From: SZUA-584 sp964441275
Lineage (GTDB): Bacteria; Bacillota; Clostridia; Christensenellales; SZUA-584
Length of the DNA stretch: 64,000 nt
Reading direction: 5' to 3'
Assembly: GCA_964441275.1 (NCBI GenBank)
Contig: CAYTUG010000007.1
Span: 25,589-89,588 of the forward strand
Position 1 is the stretch's first letter; each line of letters starts with the position of its first letter. The notes below the pieces were generated by a model. It saw only the letters and a program-made list of their open reading frames with translations, ran no database searches and had not been told where the DNA came from. Positions 18,997 through 27,103 of the stretch are shown piece by piece. The translations under genes and the position numbers were made by a program.

Positions 18997-19817
18997 GCGG
19001 CGTAAAGTGTGAAGTGTGCCCGCATGGGTGTGTGTTAAGCGAGGGGCAAACGGGGCTGTGCAAAGCAAGGCAAAACAAAGAAGGCGCAATAGTATCTAAA
19101 AATTACGGTCACATAACCGCGATGGCGTTAGACCCAATTGAAAAGAAGCCGTTGTATCACTTTATGCCCGGCAGCTATATACTGTCGGTAGGCAGCTTCG
19201 GCTGCAACTTGCGCTGTCCGTTTTGCCAGAACCATGATATTGCATGTGCGGATATGCCGCATAAAGCCTCGCTTATTTTATCGCCTTCAGAATTAACCGC
19301 CCGCGCGAAAGAGTACCCGAACAACATAGGAGTTGCGTTTACGTACAACGAGCCGCTGATAGGATATGAGTATGTTTTAGATTGCGCAAAGCTTTTGCGG
19401 CGGGCCAACAAAAAGGTTGTGCTGGTAACCAACGGATATATTAATCAGAAGCCTCTGTTGGATTTGGTTCCTTATGTTGACGCGGTAAATATCGACCTAA
19501 AAGGGTTCAGCGAAGAATTTTATGAATTTGCGGGCGCAAGGCTTGCTCCCGTTCTTGATTCTATAAAAACTTGTTTTGCGCATTGCCATGTTGAAATAAC
19601 CACTCTTATTGTGCCGGATAAGAATGACAGCGTGGAAGAAATGCGAGAGATGTCCGCTTGGATAGCGGGTATAGACAAGGGCATACCCCTGCATGTTTCG
19701 AGGTTCTTCCCCCGCCATAAAATGATTGAATCGAGCCCAACGCCTGTTAAAACCGTATACGGCCTTGCCGCCGTTGCGCGCGAGCAGCTTACATATGTTT
19801 ACGAGGGCAATTGCTGA
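18990..19817 (+). CDS. amrS: AmmeMemoRadiSam system radical SAM enzyme
   Basis: 275 residues. CNLRCPFCQNH near residue 72 is the CxxxCxxC iron-sulfur motif of radical SAM enzymes; an N-terminal pair of Cys-rich segments (CEVCPHGC, GLCKARQN) is typical of this PflA-like subgroup. Later segments GVAFTYNEP and VNIDLKGF are family-conserved. The ATG overlaps the stop of the fused Memo/AMMECR1 gene by 7 bases, so they are one operon. Confidence 0.9.
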   Translation: MLSGVKCEVCPHGCVLSEGQTGLCKARQNKEGAIVSKNYGHITAMALDPIEKKPLYHFMPGSYILSVGSFGCNLRCPFCQNHDIACADMPHKASLILSPSELTARAKEYPNNIGVAFTYNEPLIGYEYVLDCAKLLRRANKKVVLVTNGYINQKPLLDLVPYVDAVNIDLKGFSEEFYEFAGARLAPVLDSIKTCFAHCHVEITTLIVPDKNDSVEEMREMSAWIAGIDKGIPLHVSRFFPRHKMIESSPTPVKTVYGLAAVAREQLTYVYEGNC

Positions 19818-19929
19818 CTGATATTTTTATGGCGTTACGCAGCACATAAACGGCAATTAATATTGTTGCATGCCGTGCCTGAACAATGTTAATATTAGCC
19901 TTAGAGTTTTGGTCGGGCTGGAGGTTGAT

Positions 19930-21141
19930 TTGAGAAAACTGTTACTTTTATCGCTCGTTGTTATCTTATTACTGTTTTTTTCTGCTTGCGGTGAAGCCGA
20001 AAAACGCATCGAAACTAACCAAACGAATCAAACGAGCGAACCTACGCCTTGTATACAACAAAAAACCGAACAGATTGTAATATGCTCGGTATCGAAGGAT
20101 TTGGAGCTGTTTGCGGAAAAGTACACAAACGCTACGGGTATAAAGACGCAAGTAAAACTGATTTCGCCGGATGAATTCTCGGCTGAGGCAATAGATTTGA
20201 ACGATGCGGATATAATCGCGGCTGACGAGCACATGCTGCCCCTGCTGTTTGAAGAGTGTTTGCTTGAAGATCTTGCTGATTATGGGGTTGGCGAAAAGAT
20301 AGATGACGTTATCGGTTTGGTTATAAAATGCGGTACGGACAAACAGGGGGCTTTGCGCGCGCTAAGCTATCAAATGCCTATTGGAGTTATGCTCTATCGC
20401 GCCGATTTGGCGAAAGATATATTCGGATACGGCGAACCGGACAAAATAGGCGAACTTTTTCGCAGCCATTTAACGATAGTAAACACGGCGCAAAGAATAT
20501 TTGAAAAAGGGTTGTGCATTTTTGATGATACGGTTGATATTGAGAAGTATTCGGGTGAAGGTGACGAATGGGTTTTAGACGGAAAGCTTAACATAAGCAA
20601 AGCCCGTACCGAGTGTTTAAACGCATGTGTAGAGTTATTTCAAGAAGGATATACATCGGGCCAGGCAAAAGTGTTTGCAAAGTCTGTTCCGGCTTGGGCA
20701 ATATTCGATGAGCTAAAGGACTGCAAAAACAAAGGGGTTTGCGCAGGCCCGGGCGGATACGTTCAGGGCACTTGGATAGGTATAAGCAGCGCAAGCAAGA
20801 ATAAACAACAAGCGTATAAATTTTTAGAGTTTGTAACGCTTGAGCAAAACACTGCCCGGTGGTGGACGGACACGACAGGCCAGCCGTCGTGCTGTAAAAG
20901 CGTGCTCGACTCGATGCGCGAATATGCTCCCCCGGGTTTTAGCGGTCAAAAAATATACGAGTTTTTATTAGAAGAAGCAAAAAGAGACATTTATTCAATG
21001 CCTGCAATATACGATAAGTTTATCGGTGCTAAATTTGCAGAAGCCGTATCAAACGTGAAATTAGCCCTGTTGACAAAACAGGAAGCCATTGAAAGCTTTT
21101 GCGGCGCGGTGGCGCAAGAATACCCGCATATTACGCAATAG
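19930..21141 (+). CDS. Extracellular solute-binding lipoprotein
   Basis: 403 residues from TTG 19930, chosen because GGAGG lies at 19920-19924 and the protein then begins with a clean lipoprotein signal (MRKLLLLS, hydrophobic core, LFFSAC lipobox). A frame from ATG 19870 adds 20 unlikely residues. The mature protein resembles ABC-type family 1 binding proteins: VICSVSKDLELFAEKYTNATG at the start and GGYVQGTWIGISSASKNKQQAYKFLEFVT near the end. No permease or ATPase genes adjoin it, so its transporter partners are elsewhere or it has another role. Confidence 0.75.
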   Translation: MRKLLLLSLVVILLLFFSACGEAEKRIETNQTNQTSEPTPCIQQKTEQIVICSVSKDLELFAEKYTNATGIKTQVKLISPDEFSAEAIDLNDADIIAADEHMLPLLFEECLLEDLADYGVGEKIDDVIGLVIKCGTDKQGALRALSYQMPIGVMLYRADLAKDIFGYGEPDKIGELFRSHLTIVNTAQRIFEKGLCIFDDTVDIEKYSGEGDEWVLDGKLNISKARTECLNACVELFQEGYTSGQAKVFAKSVPAWAIFDELKDCKNKGVCAGPGGYVQGTWIGISSASKNKQQAYKFLEFVTLEQNTARWWTDTTGQPSCCKSVLDSMREYAPPGFSGQKIYEFLLEEAKRDIYSMPAIYDKFIGAKFAEAVSNVKLALLTKQEAIESFCGAVAQEYPHITQ

Positions 21142-21167
21142 ATTTAAGTCTTTTCGAAGGTGCAGGA

Positions 21168-21812
21168 TTATTTAAAGTTTCCCATAAACTTAAACAAATC
21201 TTCCGGCTTAAAGTTTTTCATTGTTCCCATCATTTGTATCATGTTCTGCATATTTCGGATTTTGCCGTGCTCTTGGGGCGGCAAAAACATCGAAACGGCT
21301 TCGAACATATTTTCGGGCGATGACATATTCATATTGCGCAGCTTTTCAATGCGGCGCGCCATCCGCTCAAAGTTCTCCTGAGTTTTTGCGGACTGACAAA
21401 GCGCGCGCATCATTGCGCATGCATCGGGCGGGGCGTATTTTTGCAGAATATCGAGAAGCGTTTGCTGCCTTGACAGCTTGGAGAAATCCGACAGCTCTGT
21501 TCCGCGGCGCATGGGAGGGTATACCGGCGGCTGGCGGCGGTAGTTGTCGGCAATTTTTAACGCATCGAATATGCCGGCAATTGCCTGCCTGTCGCTTGTC
21601 GTTACATAAGGCTCGATGTTTTTCAACATTTCAATAGCCCTGTTTGTTTCAAGACCGTCTTTTAAAGTCATGGAAAGAAGAAAGCTCAGCTCGGGTGAAA
21701 ACGAAGCGTGCTTGAGCAAATCGCCGTAGCCTACCGGTTTTTTTGGCGTCTCGTTCTTATAAGGCTGCAGCATACCCGGCGAATAACGCCTGCCAAACGG
21801 AAATCTGAGCAT
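21168..21812 (-). CDS. Hypothetical protein, helical
   Basis: 214 residues, no membrane segment, Met- and Arg-rich with a proline-rich middle (PPVYPPMRRG near 100). The C-terminal 60 residues (MFEAVSMFLPPQEHGKIRNMQNMIQMM) resemble the C-terminus of the small divergent neighbour at 21917. ATG 21812 is preceded by AAAGGAGAA. I do not recognise a named family. Confidence 0.6.
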   Translation of the reverse strand: MLRFPFGRRYSPGMLQPYKNETPKKPVGYGDLLKHASFSPELSFLLSMTLKDGLETNRAIEMLKNIEPYVTTSDRQAIAGIFDALKIADNYRRQPPVYPPMRRGTELSDFSKLSRQQTLLDILQKYAPPDACAMMRALCQSAKTQENFERMARRIEKLRNMNMSSPENMFEAVSMFLPPQEHGKIRNMQNMIQMMGTMKNFKPEDLFKFMGNFK

Positions 21813-21916
21813 AAAAAGGTTCTCCTTTACTATTTGTTATATGTTATGCGGCAAAAAAAATTAATGTGAACAACAACTTGATATCGGAATATAGATAATG
21901 TGAGGAGGTGGCTTTT

Positions 21917-22255
21917 ATGGTTAAAAAAGATTTAAGAAAGATAAAGGAAAAAAACTTAAAGCTGAAAAAAGACGAATTGCTAAAAGCCGCGAAACAGGCA
22001 AAAATTGATACCGGCGATATCAAAGAAGAAGATATAAGCGGTTATCAGGAAGCAATACAAAAATACGGCGATAAGAGTGAAACAGAACTTTTAAGCGAAC
22101 TTGAGGTAATGGTGGAAAAAGGCCGAAAGGACGGAACTTTTTCCGAAGATATGTTGAACGCGTTTGTTAACAATGTAATGCCGATGATGGATGAAAGCCA
22201 GCGCGGTAAGCTAAAAAAGATTGCTGAAATGATAAAGGCGGATAAACCCGGCTGA
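21917..22255 (+). CDS. Small charged hypothetical protein
   Basis: 112 residues from ATG 21917, chosen because AGGAGG at 21903-21908 sits 8 bases upstream; a GTG at 21908 would overlap that site. Lys/Glu-rich and all-helical. Its tail (MLNAFVNNVMPMMDESQRGKLKKIAEMI) resembles the C-terminus of the divergently transcribed gene at 21812, suggesting a related fold. Function unknown. Confidence 0.6.
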   Translation: MVKKDLRKIKEKNLKLKKDELLKAAKQAKIDTGDIKEEDISGYQEAIQKYGDKSETELLSELEVMVEKGRKDGTFSEDMLNAFVNNVMPMMDESQRGKLKKIAEMIKADKPG

Positions 22256-22336
22256 TCAACGCAAGCTGTTAAACGCAACAATGAGCGGGGATGATTTAAG
22301 CTTGCTGTTATAATGCTCAAAAAAAAGGAGAATAAA

Positions 22337-22882
22337 ATGAACGCGCAAGAAATTATTTCTGCAAGGCAAGCGCGCAGGATTGCGGAAGCGAAAGAAGAAG
22401 CTGCGCTCGGAAACAAGGATATTGACGAGTTGAAAAAGGCGGTAGAAGAGTTAAGGAAAGGTATGGCAAAGCCGCTTGACTGTTATCCCATAGGTTCAAT
22501 ATATATAACAGTGTCGGGGCAATCCCCCGGGGAATTGTTTGGCGGCACATGGGTGGAATACGCCCAAGGCAGGGTGTTGGCAGGGTATAAATCAAACGAT
22601 GCGGATTTTAATGTGGTGGGCAAAACGGGGGGAGCAAAAACAGTTGTGCTTACCGAAGGGCAGATACCAAAACATAAGCATCCGATAAGGTGGTACCAAG
22701 GTCAATATGTTTCGTTATCCGCCAACGGAACCGGAGTGAGCTCAAGCGGATACAAAACTGGCTATTCTTCGGGTACGGTTTACAACAATTCTATGGCTGC
22801 GGATTTGCAGGATAGCGGAGGGGGAGCGCATCAGAACCTGCAACCTTACATAACAGTGCGCATTTGGCAGCGTACAGCATAA
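22337..22882 (+). CDS. Phage baseplate/tail-collar-like protein
   Basis: 181 residues from ATG 22337 (AAGGAG at 22325-22330). After a helical N-terminus, the segment YPIGSIYITVSGQSPGELFGGTW starting near residue 52, with AQGRVLAGYKSNDADFN following, is the pattern of phage baseplate or collar-type proteins, and the protein ends in the usual HQNLQPYITVRIWQRTA. No other phage genes are near, so it is a lone domesticated or stranded gene. Its coding signals look intact. Confidence 0.65.
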   Translation: MNAQEIISARQARRIAEAKEEAALGNKDIDELKKAVEELRKGMAKPLDCYPIGSIYITVSGQSPGELFGGTWVEYAQGRVLAGYKSNDADFNVVGKTGGAKTVVLTEGQIPKHKHPIRWYQGQYVSLSANGTGVSSSGYKTGYSSGTVYNNSMAADLQDSGGGAHQNLQPYITVRIWQRTA

Positions 22883-23001
22883 ATGCGCTGTTTAACGGCC
22901 GGTTATCGTTTAGAATGCGCGGCATAACCGATTTCGATAATCTTTCCTGGTGAACGATAAAGCCTCTCTTGCAATAGAATATACTGTGCAAATCGATTAT
23001 G

Positions 23002-23010
23002 TGGTATAAT
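23002..23010 (+). promoter_or_regulatory. Extended -10 promoter upstream of the MurG-type gene
   Basis: TGGTATAAT, an extended -10 element, 28 bases before the ATG at 23039. No convincing -35 box. Confidence 0.5.
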
Positions 23011-23038
23011 GCAAAAAGTATTTAGAGAGGAATATAAT

Positions 23039-24103
23039 ATGAGCAAGACGGTTGTGCTTACAGGAGGCGGAAGCGCCGGGCATGTTACGCCCAATTTAGC
23101 GATTATCCCAAAGCTTGAAAGGATGGGATTTAACATTGAATACATAGGTACAAAAAAAGGAATAGAACACGATATAATCAAACGTGCCGGAATTCCATAT
23201 CATATAATCAGCGCGGGTAAATTCAGGCGCTATTTTTGTTTTAAAAACTTTGTGGAGCCAGTTAAAATTTTAGCAGGTTACATAAAGTCAAAAAAAATAC
23301 TAAAACAGATTAAACCGTCGACAGTCTTCTCAAAAGGTGGTTATGTGGGCGTGCCGGTGGTTTATGCGGCTTATTGTCTTAAAATCCCCGTTGTGCTGCA
23401 CGAGTCCGACTATTCTCCCGGGCTTGCAAACAGGCTGTGCATAAAGCGCGCTCAAACTGTTTGTTTAACTTTCGAATCTGCGTTGCGCAGCATACCGGGC
23501 GGCAAAGGGGTGGTTACCGGGCTTCCCATAAGGGAAGAGCTGTTAAAAGGCGACAAGAAGAGGGGACTTGAACTTTGCGGATTTTCGGGCGAAAAGCCGG
23601 TGTTGCTAATCATGGGCGGAAGCCTTGGAGCTAAATCGCTCAATGACGTGATAGACGTTGCAATGCCAAAGCTGACAGAAAAATATGATGTGGCGCACAT
23701 TAGAGGCGAAAACAATTTGGGCGATTGCTGTTCCTCGATTGGGTGTATGCCGTTTGGTTATGTGGAAAAAGAGCTTGCCGACCTTTACGCCGCGGCGGAT
23801 ATTATGCTTTCAAGGGCAGGGGCAACGGCGGTGTTTGAAATTTTGGCGCTGGCGCTTCCGGCTTTGCTCGTACCTTTGCCTCAGTCGGCAAGCAGGGGAG
23901 ACCAACTGCAAAACGCCAAATATTTTGCCGAAAAAGGTTTTGCTTACGTTTTGCCGCAAGAACGGCTAAAAAGTGAAACTTTGATAGACGCTATAGACGC
24001 GTTATATAAAGACAGGGAAATTTTGCGCACCAATATGAAAAACCAAAACACAACCGACGCGGCTAACTCAGTGGCCAAGATAATTTCCGATGCAAAACGA
24101 TAA
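23039..24103 (+). CDS. murG: MurG-type N-acetylglucosaminyltransferase
   Basis: 354 residues from ATG 23039 (AGAGAGGAA upstream). GT-B fold: N-terminal GGGSAGHVTPNLAI (residues 7-20) is the acceptor-side glycine loop, VFSKGGYVGVPVV and VLHESDYSPGLAN follow, and the C-terminal half has GGSLGAKSLND and LSRAGATAVFEILALALPALLVPLP for UDP-GlcNAc binding. The reaction converts lipid I to lipid II at the membrane. The SAGHVTPN variant is common in a second MurG lineage of Clostridia, and the gene is outside any mur/dcw cluster, so it could be a paralogue. Confidence 0.88.
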   Translation: MSKTVVLTGGGSAGHVTPNLAIIPKLERMGFNIEYIGTKKGIEHDIIKRAGIPYHIISAGKFRRYFCFKNFVEPVKILAGYIKSKKILKQIKPSTVFSKGGYVGVPVVYAAYCLKIPVVLHESDYSPGLANRLCIKRAQTVCLTFESALRSIPGGKGVVTGLPIREELLKGDKKRGLELCGFSGEKPVLLIMGGSLGAKSLNDVIDVAMPKLTEKYDVAHIRGENNLGDCCSSIGCMPFGYVEKELADLYAAADIMLSRAGATAVFEILALALPALLVPLPQSASRGDQLQNAKYFAEKGFAYVLPQERLKSETLIDAIDALYKDREILRTNMKNQNTTDAANSVAKIISDAKR

Positions 24104-25535
24104 ACAGCTTATATTGCTGCTTAACAGCTATTTAGTGCAATCAGGGGCTTTGGCAAAGCAAACGTTAGCGGATATTCTTAACTTGGATGATGCGCTGATG
24201 CGCATTTACAGTTTGGTTTATACGCAAAACGGGCGCGCCGCGTTAAAGGCGCTTGCGGATATAGCTAAGAAAAAGCAGGGAAAAGAAATTCTTGCGGCGC
24301 TGGTGCGGTGTGATGCGGACAAGCTTATTTCAATAGGCGATGATAAAGCGCGCAAAACAGCATATAAACTTATCGGCATTTGCGCTCCTAACGAATGCGC
24401 GGACATGCTTCTAAATGCGCTAAAATCCGAAAAGACACGCTTTGTAAGACCGTCAATAATATTGGCGTTAGGCAACACACATAATCCAAAACGTTATCTT
24501 GCGGATTATGTTATCGAGCCGGGAGAGAGCAAACACGAAGAGCAAGAGCGACAGGCGCTTAAAAAAGCGTTGGGGAAAGCGGCTAAAACGTCGAAAGCGT
24601 TTTCAGTAAAATTTCCGCAGTATTGTCTGCTTAATTTTTTGCAGCTCGATGCGTTAAAAAGCGAGCTTGAGGCAAAAAAATGCGAATATGATTTTAAATA
24701 CGGCATATTTAAAGTGCGCACAGAGCAATCAGCAGACTTGCGGTGCTATCATGAAAGGCTTTTCCCGCTGGGTAAAGATTATGCGCAGATAGCAAAAATG
24801 CTTGACGGTATGGGGCTTAGCTCAAAAACTTTTAGAGTAGAAGCGGGCGGCATAAGAAAGGACAAAAGGCGCGAGGCTATTTACGGAATTTCAAAAGGGC
24901 TTGAGCGGTTCGGCTATATTGATAACCCTTCCGCATATGATTTTGAAATAAGACTGGCAAACTCGTATGCTTATGCAAAATTTTCCGACGAACGGTTCAG
25001 CTATCGAAAACGTTCGGTAGCCGCCGGTATAAACCCGGTTGCCGCTGCGTCTATAATGCGCCTTTGTGAAAAATATATGCGCGGGGGAGCGCATGTGCTT
25101 GACCCGTTCTGCGGAAGCGGCACAATGCTTATTGAGCGCTCGTTCATCTTGCCGGCCGCTTCTTTAACGGGAATAGACATATCGCCGCAAGCTATAAAGG
25201 CGGCGCTTGAAAACAGAAAGGCAAGCGGAGTCGATTTTGCGATAATCCAAAAGGATTGTTTAAAATTCAAATCGGGGCAATTTGATGAAGTTATCGCCAA
25301 TATGCCCTTCGGCTTACGCGTATCAAACCACAACAAAAATAAAAAACTGTATTACGATTTTGCAAACAAACTGCCTGAATTGCTTGGAAAAGCCGCCCAT
25401 GCATTTTTGTTCACACAAGAAAAAACGTTGCTTTTAGAGGCGTTGTCGCTCAGCAAAAAGCTTATATTGCAAAGCGAACATATTTTTCATACCGGCGGGC
25501 TTTACCCTTCGTTGTTTATAATTAAAAAAGTTTGA
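24090..25535 (+). CDS. RNA methyltransferase-like protein (UPF0020 type) with N-terminal repeat region
   Basis: 481 residues. Residues about 1-160 are helical and resemble HEAT-type repeats (NAKRYLADYV-like pairs). A class I SAM-dependent methyltransferase of the UPF0020/TrmN group occupies about 300-481: motif I LDPFCGSGTMLIE near 338, GIDISPQAIKAA, and the catalytic-loop-like NMPFGLRVS near 412 (the family's NPPY/F-type site). Such enzymes modify guanines in tRNA or rRNA; the target here is unknown. The ATG overlaps the MurG gene end by 14 bases, so the two are co-transcribed. Confidence 0.75.
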   Translation: MQNDKQLILLLNSYLVQSGALAKQTLADILNLDDALMRIYSLVYTQNGRAALKALADIAKKKQGKEILAALVRCDADKLISIGDDKARKTAYKLIGICAPNECADMLLNALKSEKTRFVRPSIILALGNTHNPKRYLADYVIEPGESKHEEQERQALKKALGKAAKTSKAFSVKFPQYCLLNFLQLDALKSELEAKKCEYDFKYGIFKVRTEQSADLRCYHERLFPLGKDYAQIAKMLDGMGLSSKTFRVEAGGIRKDKRREAIYGISKGLERFGYIDNPSAYDFEIRLANSYAYAKFSDERFSYRKRSVAAGINPVAAASIMRLCEKYMRGGAHVLDPFCGSGTMLIERSFILPAASLTGIDISPQAIKAALENRKASGVDFAIIQKDCLKFKSGQFDEVIANMPFGLRVSNHNKNKKLYYDFANKLPELLGKAAHAFLFTQEKTLLLEALSLSKKLILQSEHIFHTGGLYPSLFIIKKV

Positions 25536-25578
25536 CCAAAATTTTTAAGCCATTTTCAGGGCGTTGTGGTAAGATAAA

Positions 25579-25607
25579 TTGACATCTTTTATTCTGAGAA
25601 TTAATAT
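25579..25607 (+). promoter_or_regulatory. Sigma-A promoter of guaB-guaA
   Basis: TTGACA at 25579-25584 and TAATAT at 25602-25607 with a 17-base spacer, 35 bases before the guaB ATG. No purine riboswitch fits in this short leader. Confidence 0.75.
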
Positions 25608-25641
25608 TAATCCAAATTATAATAGAAAGGACGGTTATAAT

Positions 25642-27099
25642 ATGCAGATTCCAAACATTTCTTACGGGCTGACTTTTGACGACGTGCTGCTTGTGCCTAA
25701 AAAAAGCGCCGTTATGCCGGCTGATGCTTGCGTAAAGACGCAGCTGACAAAAAAGGTTAGCCTTAACATTCCGCTTATAAGCGCCGCGATGGATACTGTG
25801 ACAGAAGCACGTTTAGCTATTGCTATTGCAAGAGAGGGCGGCATAGGAATAATACATAAAAATATGTCAATAGAAGAACAAGCCTCAAATGTTGACAAGG
25901 TAAAGAGAAGCGAACACGGTGTTATAACAGACCCGTTTTGGCTTGAACCTGACAATCTTGTATCTGACGCAAACGAACTTATGGGGCGCTACAGAATATC
26001 GGGAGTTCCAATAACTAAAGAAGGTAAACTTGTAGGCATATTAACTAACAGGGATCTGCGGTTTGAAACTGACTACTCTAAAAAAATAAGCGAGGTTATG
26101 ACGTCAAAAAACCTTGTTACAGCCCCGATTGGCACAACGTTAGCCGAGGCGCAAAAGATACTTGGGCGGTATAAGATAGAAAAACTGCCGCTTGTTGATG
26201 ACCAAGGAATGCTAAAAGGGCTTATTACGATAAAAGATATTGAGAAAACCATACAGTATCCTAATTCGGCGAAAGACCAAAACGGGAGGCTGTTAGCCGG
26301 CGCCGCGCTTGGGATAACAGATGATATTATTGAGCGCGCCGAGGCGCTCGTATCCGCAAAGGTTGATATTGTAACGATTGATACCGCACACGGTCATTCG
26401 CAAGCCGTTATTTTAGCGGTAGAGAAGATTAAAACAAAGTTTCCTGATTTGCAGGTAATAGCCGGTAATGTGGCAACCGCACAAGGAACGGCAGATTTAA
26501 TAAAAGCGGGCGCGGACTGCGTAAAAGTAGGGATGGGGCCCGGCTCGATATGCACTACGCGCGTGGTGGCGGGTATTGGGGTTCCGCAGTTTAGCGCCGT
26601 CTTAGAAAGCGCAAAAGCCGCCGAAAAATATGGCGTGCCCGTTGTTGCGGACGGGGGCATAAAATTTTCCGGGGATATCACAAAGGCGCTTGCGGCGGGG
26701 GCACATGCCGTTATGGTGGGCAGTTTGCTTGCCGGAACGGAAGAAAGCCCGGGAGAGACGGAAATATATCAGGGGCGCAGTTTTAAGGTTTACCGCGGGA
26801 TGGGCTCAATAGGAGCGATGAACAAAGGCAGCAAAGACAGATATTTTCAAGAAAGACTTGACAAGCTTGTGCCTGAAGGGGTGGAAGGCCGGGTTCCTTT
26901 TAAAGGGGCGCTTAGCGACACTATATTTCAGCTTGTGGGCGGGTTAAAATCCGGCATGGGGTATTGCGGCGCGAAAGATTTAAAAACCTTGCGTGACAAT
27001 GCGGAATTTATAAGGATTACAAGCGCGGGGCTGATTGAGAATCATCCACACGATATTTATATTACGAAGGAAGCCCCAAACTATACGGGAAGGTCATAA
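25642..27099 (+). CDS. guaB: IMP dehydrogenase
   Basis: 485 residues from ATG 25642 (GAAAGGA upstream). TIM-barrel catalytic domain interrupted by two CBS domains at about 95-200 (ISGVPITKEGKLVGILTNRDLRF and IEKLPLVDDQGMLKGLITIKDI). The active-site loop GPGSICTTRVVAGIG near 300 carries the catalytic Cys, DGGIKFSGDITKALAAGA follows, and the flap GRVPFKG lies near 425. It oxidises IMP to XMP, the first committed step to guanine nucleotides. guaA follows after 4 bases. Confidence 0.97.
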   Translation: MQIPNISYGLTFDDVLLVPKKSAVMPADACVKTQLTKKVSLNIPLISAAMDTVTEARLAIAIAREGGIGIIHKNMSIEEQASNVDKVKRSEHGVITDPFWLEPDNLVSDANELMGRYRISGVPITKEGKLVGILTNRDLRFETDYSKKISEVMTSKNLVTAPIGTTLAEAQKILGRYKIEKLPLVDDQGMLKGLITIKDIEKTIQYPNSAKDQNGRLLAGAALGITDDIIERAEALVSAKVDIVTIDTAHGHSQAVILAVEKIKTKFPDLQVIAGNVATAQGTADLIKAGADCVKVGMGPGSICTTRVVAGIGVPQFSAVLESAKAAEKYGVPVVADGGIKFSGDITKALAAGAHAVMVGSLLAGTEESPGETEIYQGRSFKVYRGMGSIGAMNKGSKDRYFQERLDKLVPEGVEGRVPFKGALSDTIFQLVGGLKSGMGYCGAKDLKTLRDNAEFIRITSAGLIENHPHDIYITKEAPNYTGRS

Positions 27100-27103
27100 A
27101 ATT

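Noticed and set aside
18559..19089. 176-codon minus-strand frame across the Memo/AMMECR1 and radical SAM genes
   Set aside because: Spans the junction of two well-identified genes on the other strand; no start signal or similarity.
22337..22882. Prophage
   Set aside because: Only one tail-like gene; neighbours are bacterial and no integrase, capsid or terminase genes are present.
25585..25641. Purine riboswitch before guaB
   Set aside because: The leader after the promoter is only about 35 bases, too short, with no aptamer core.
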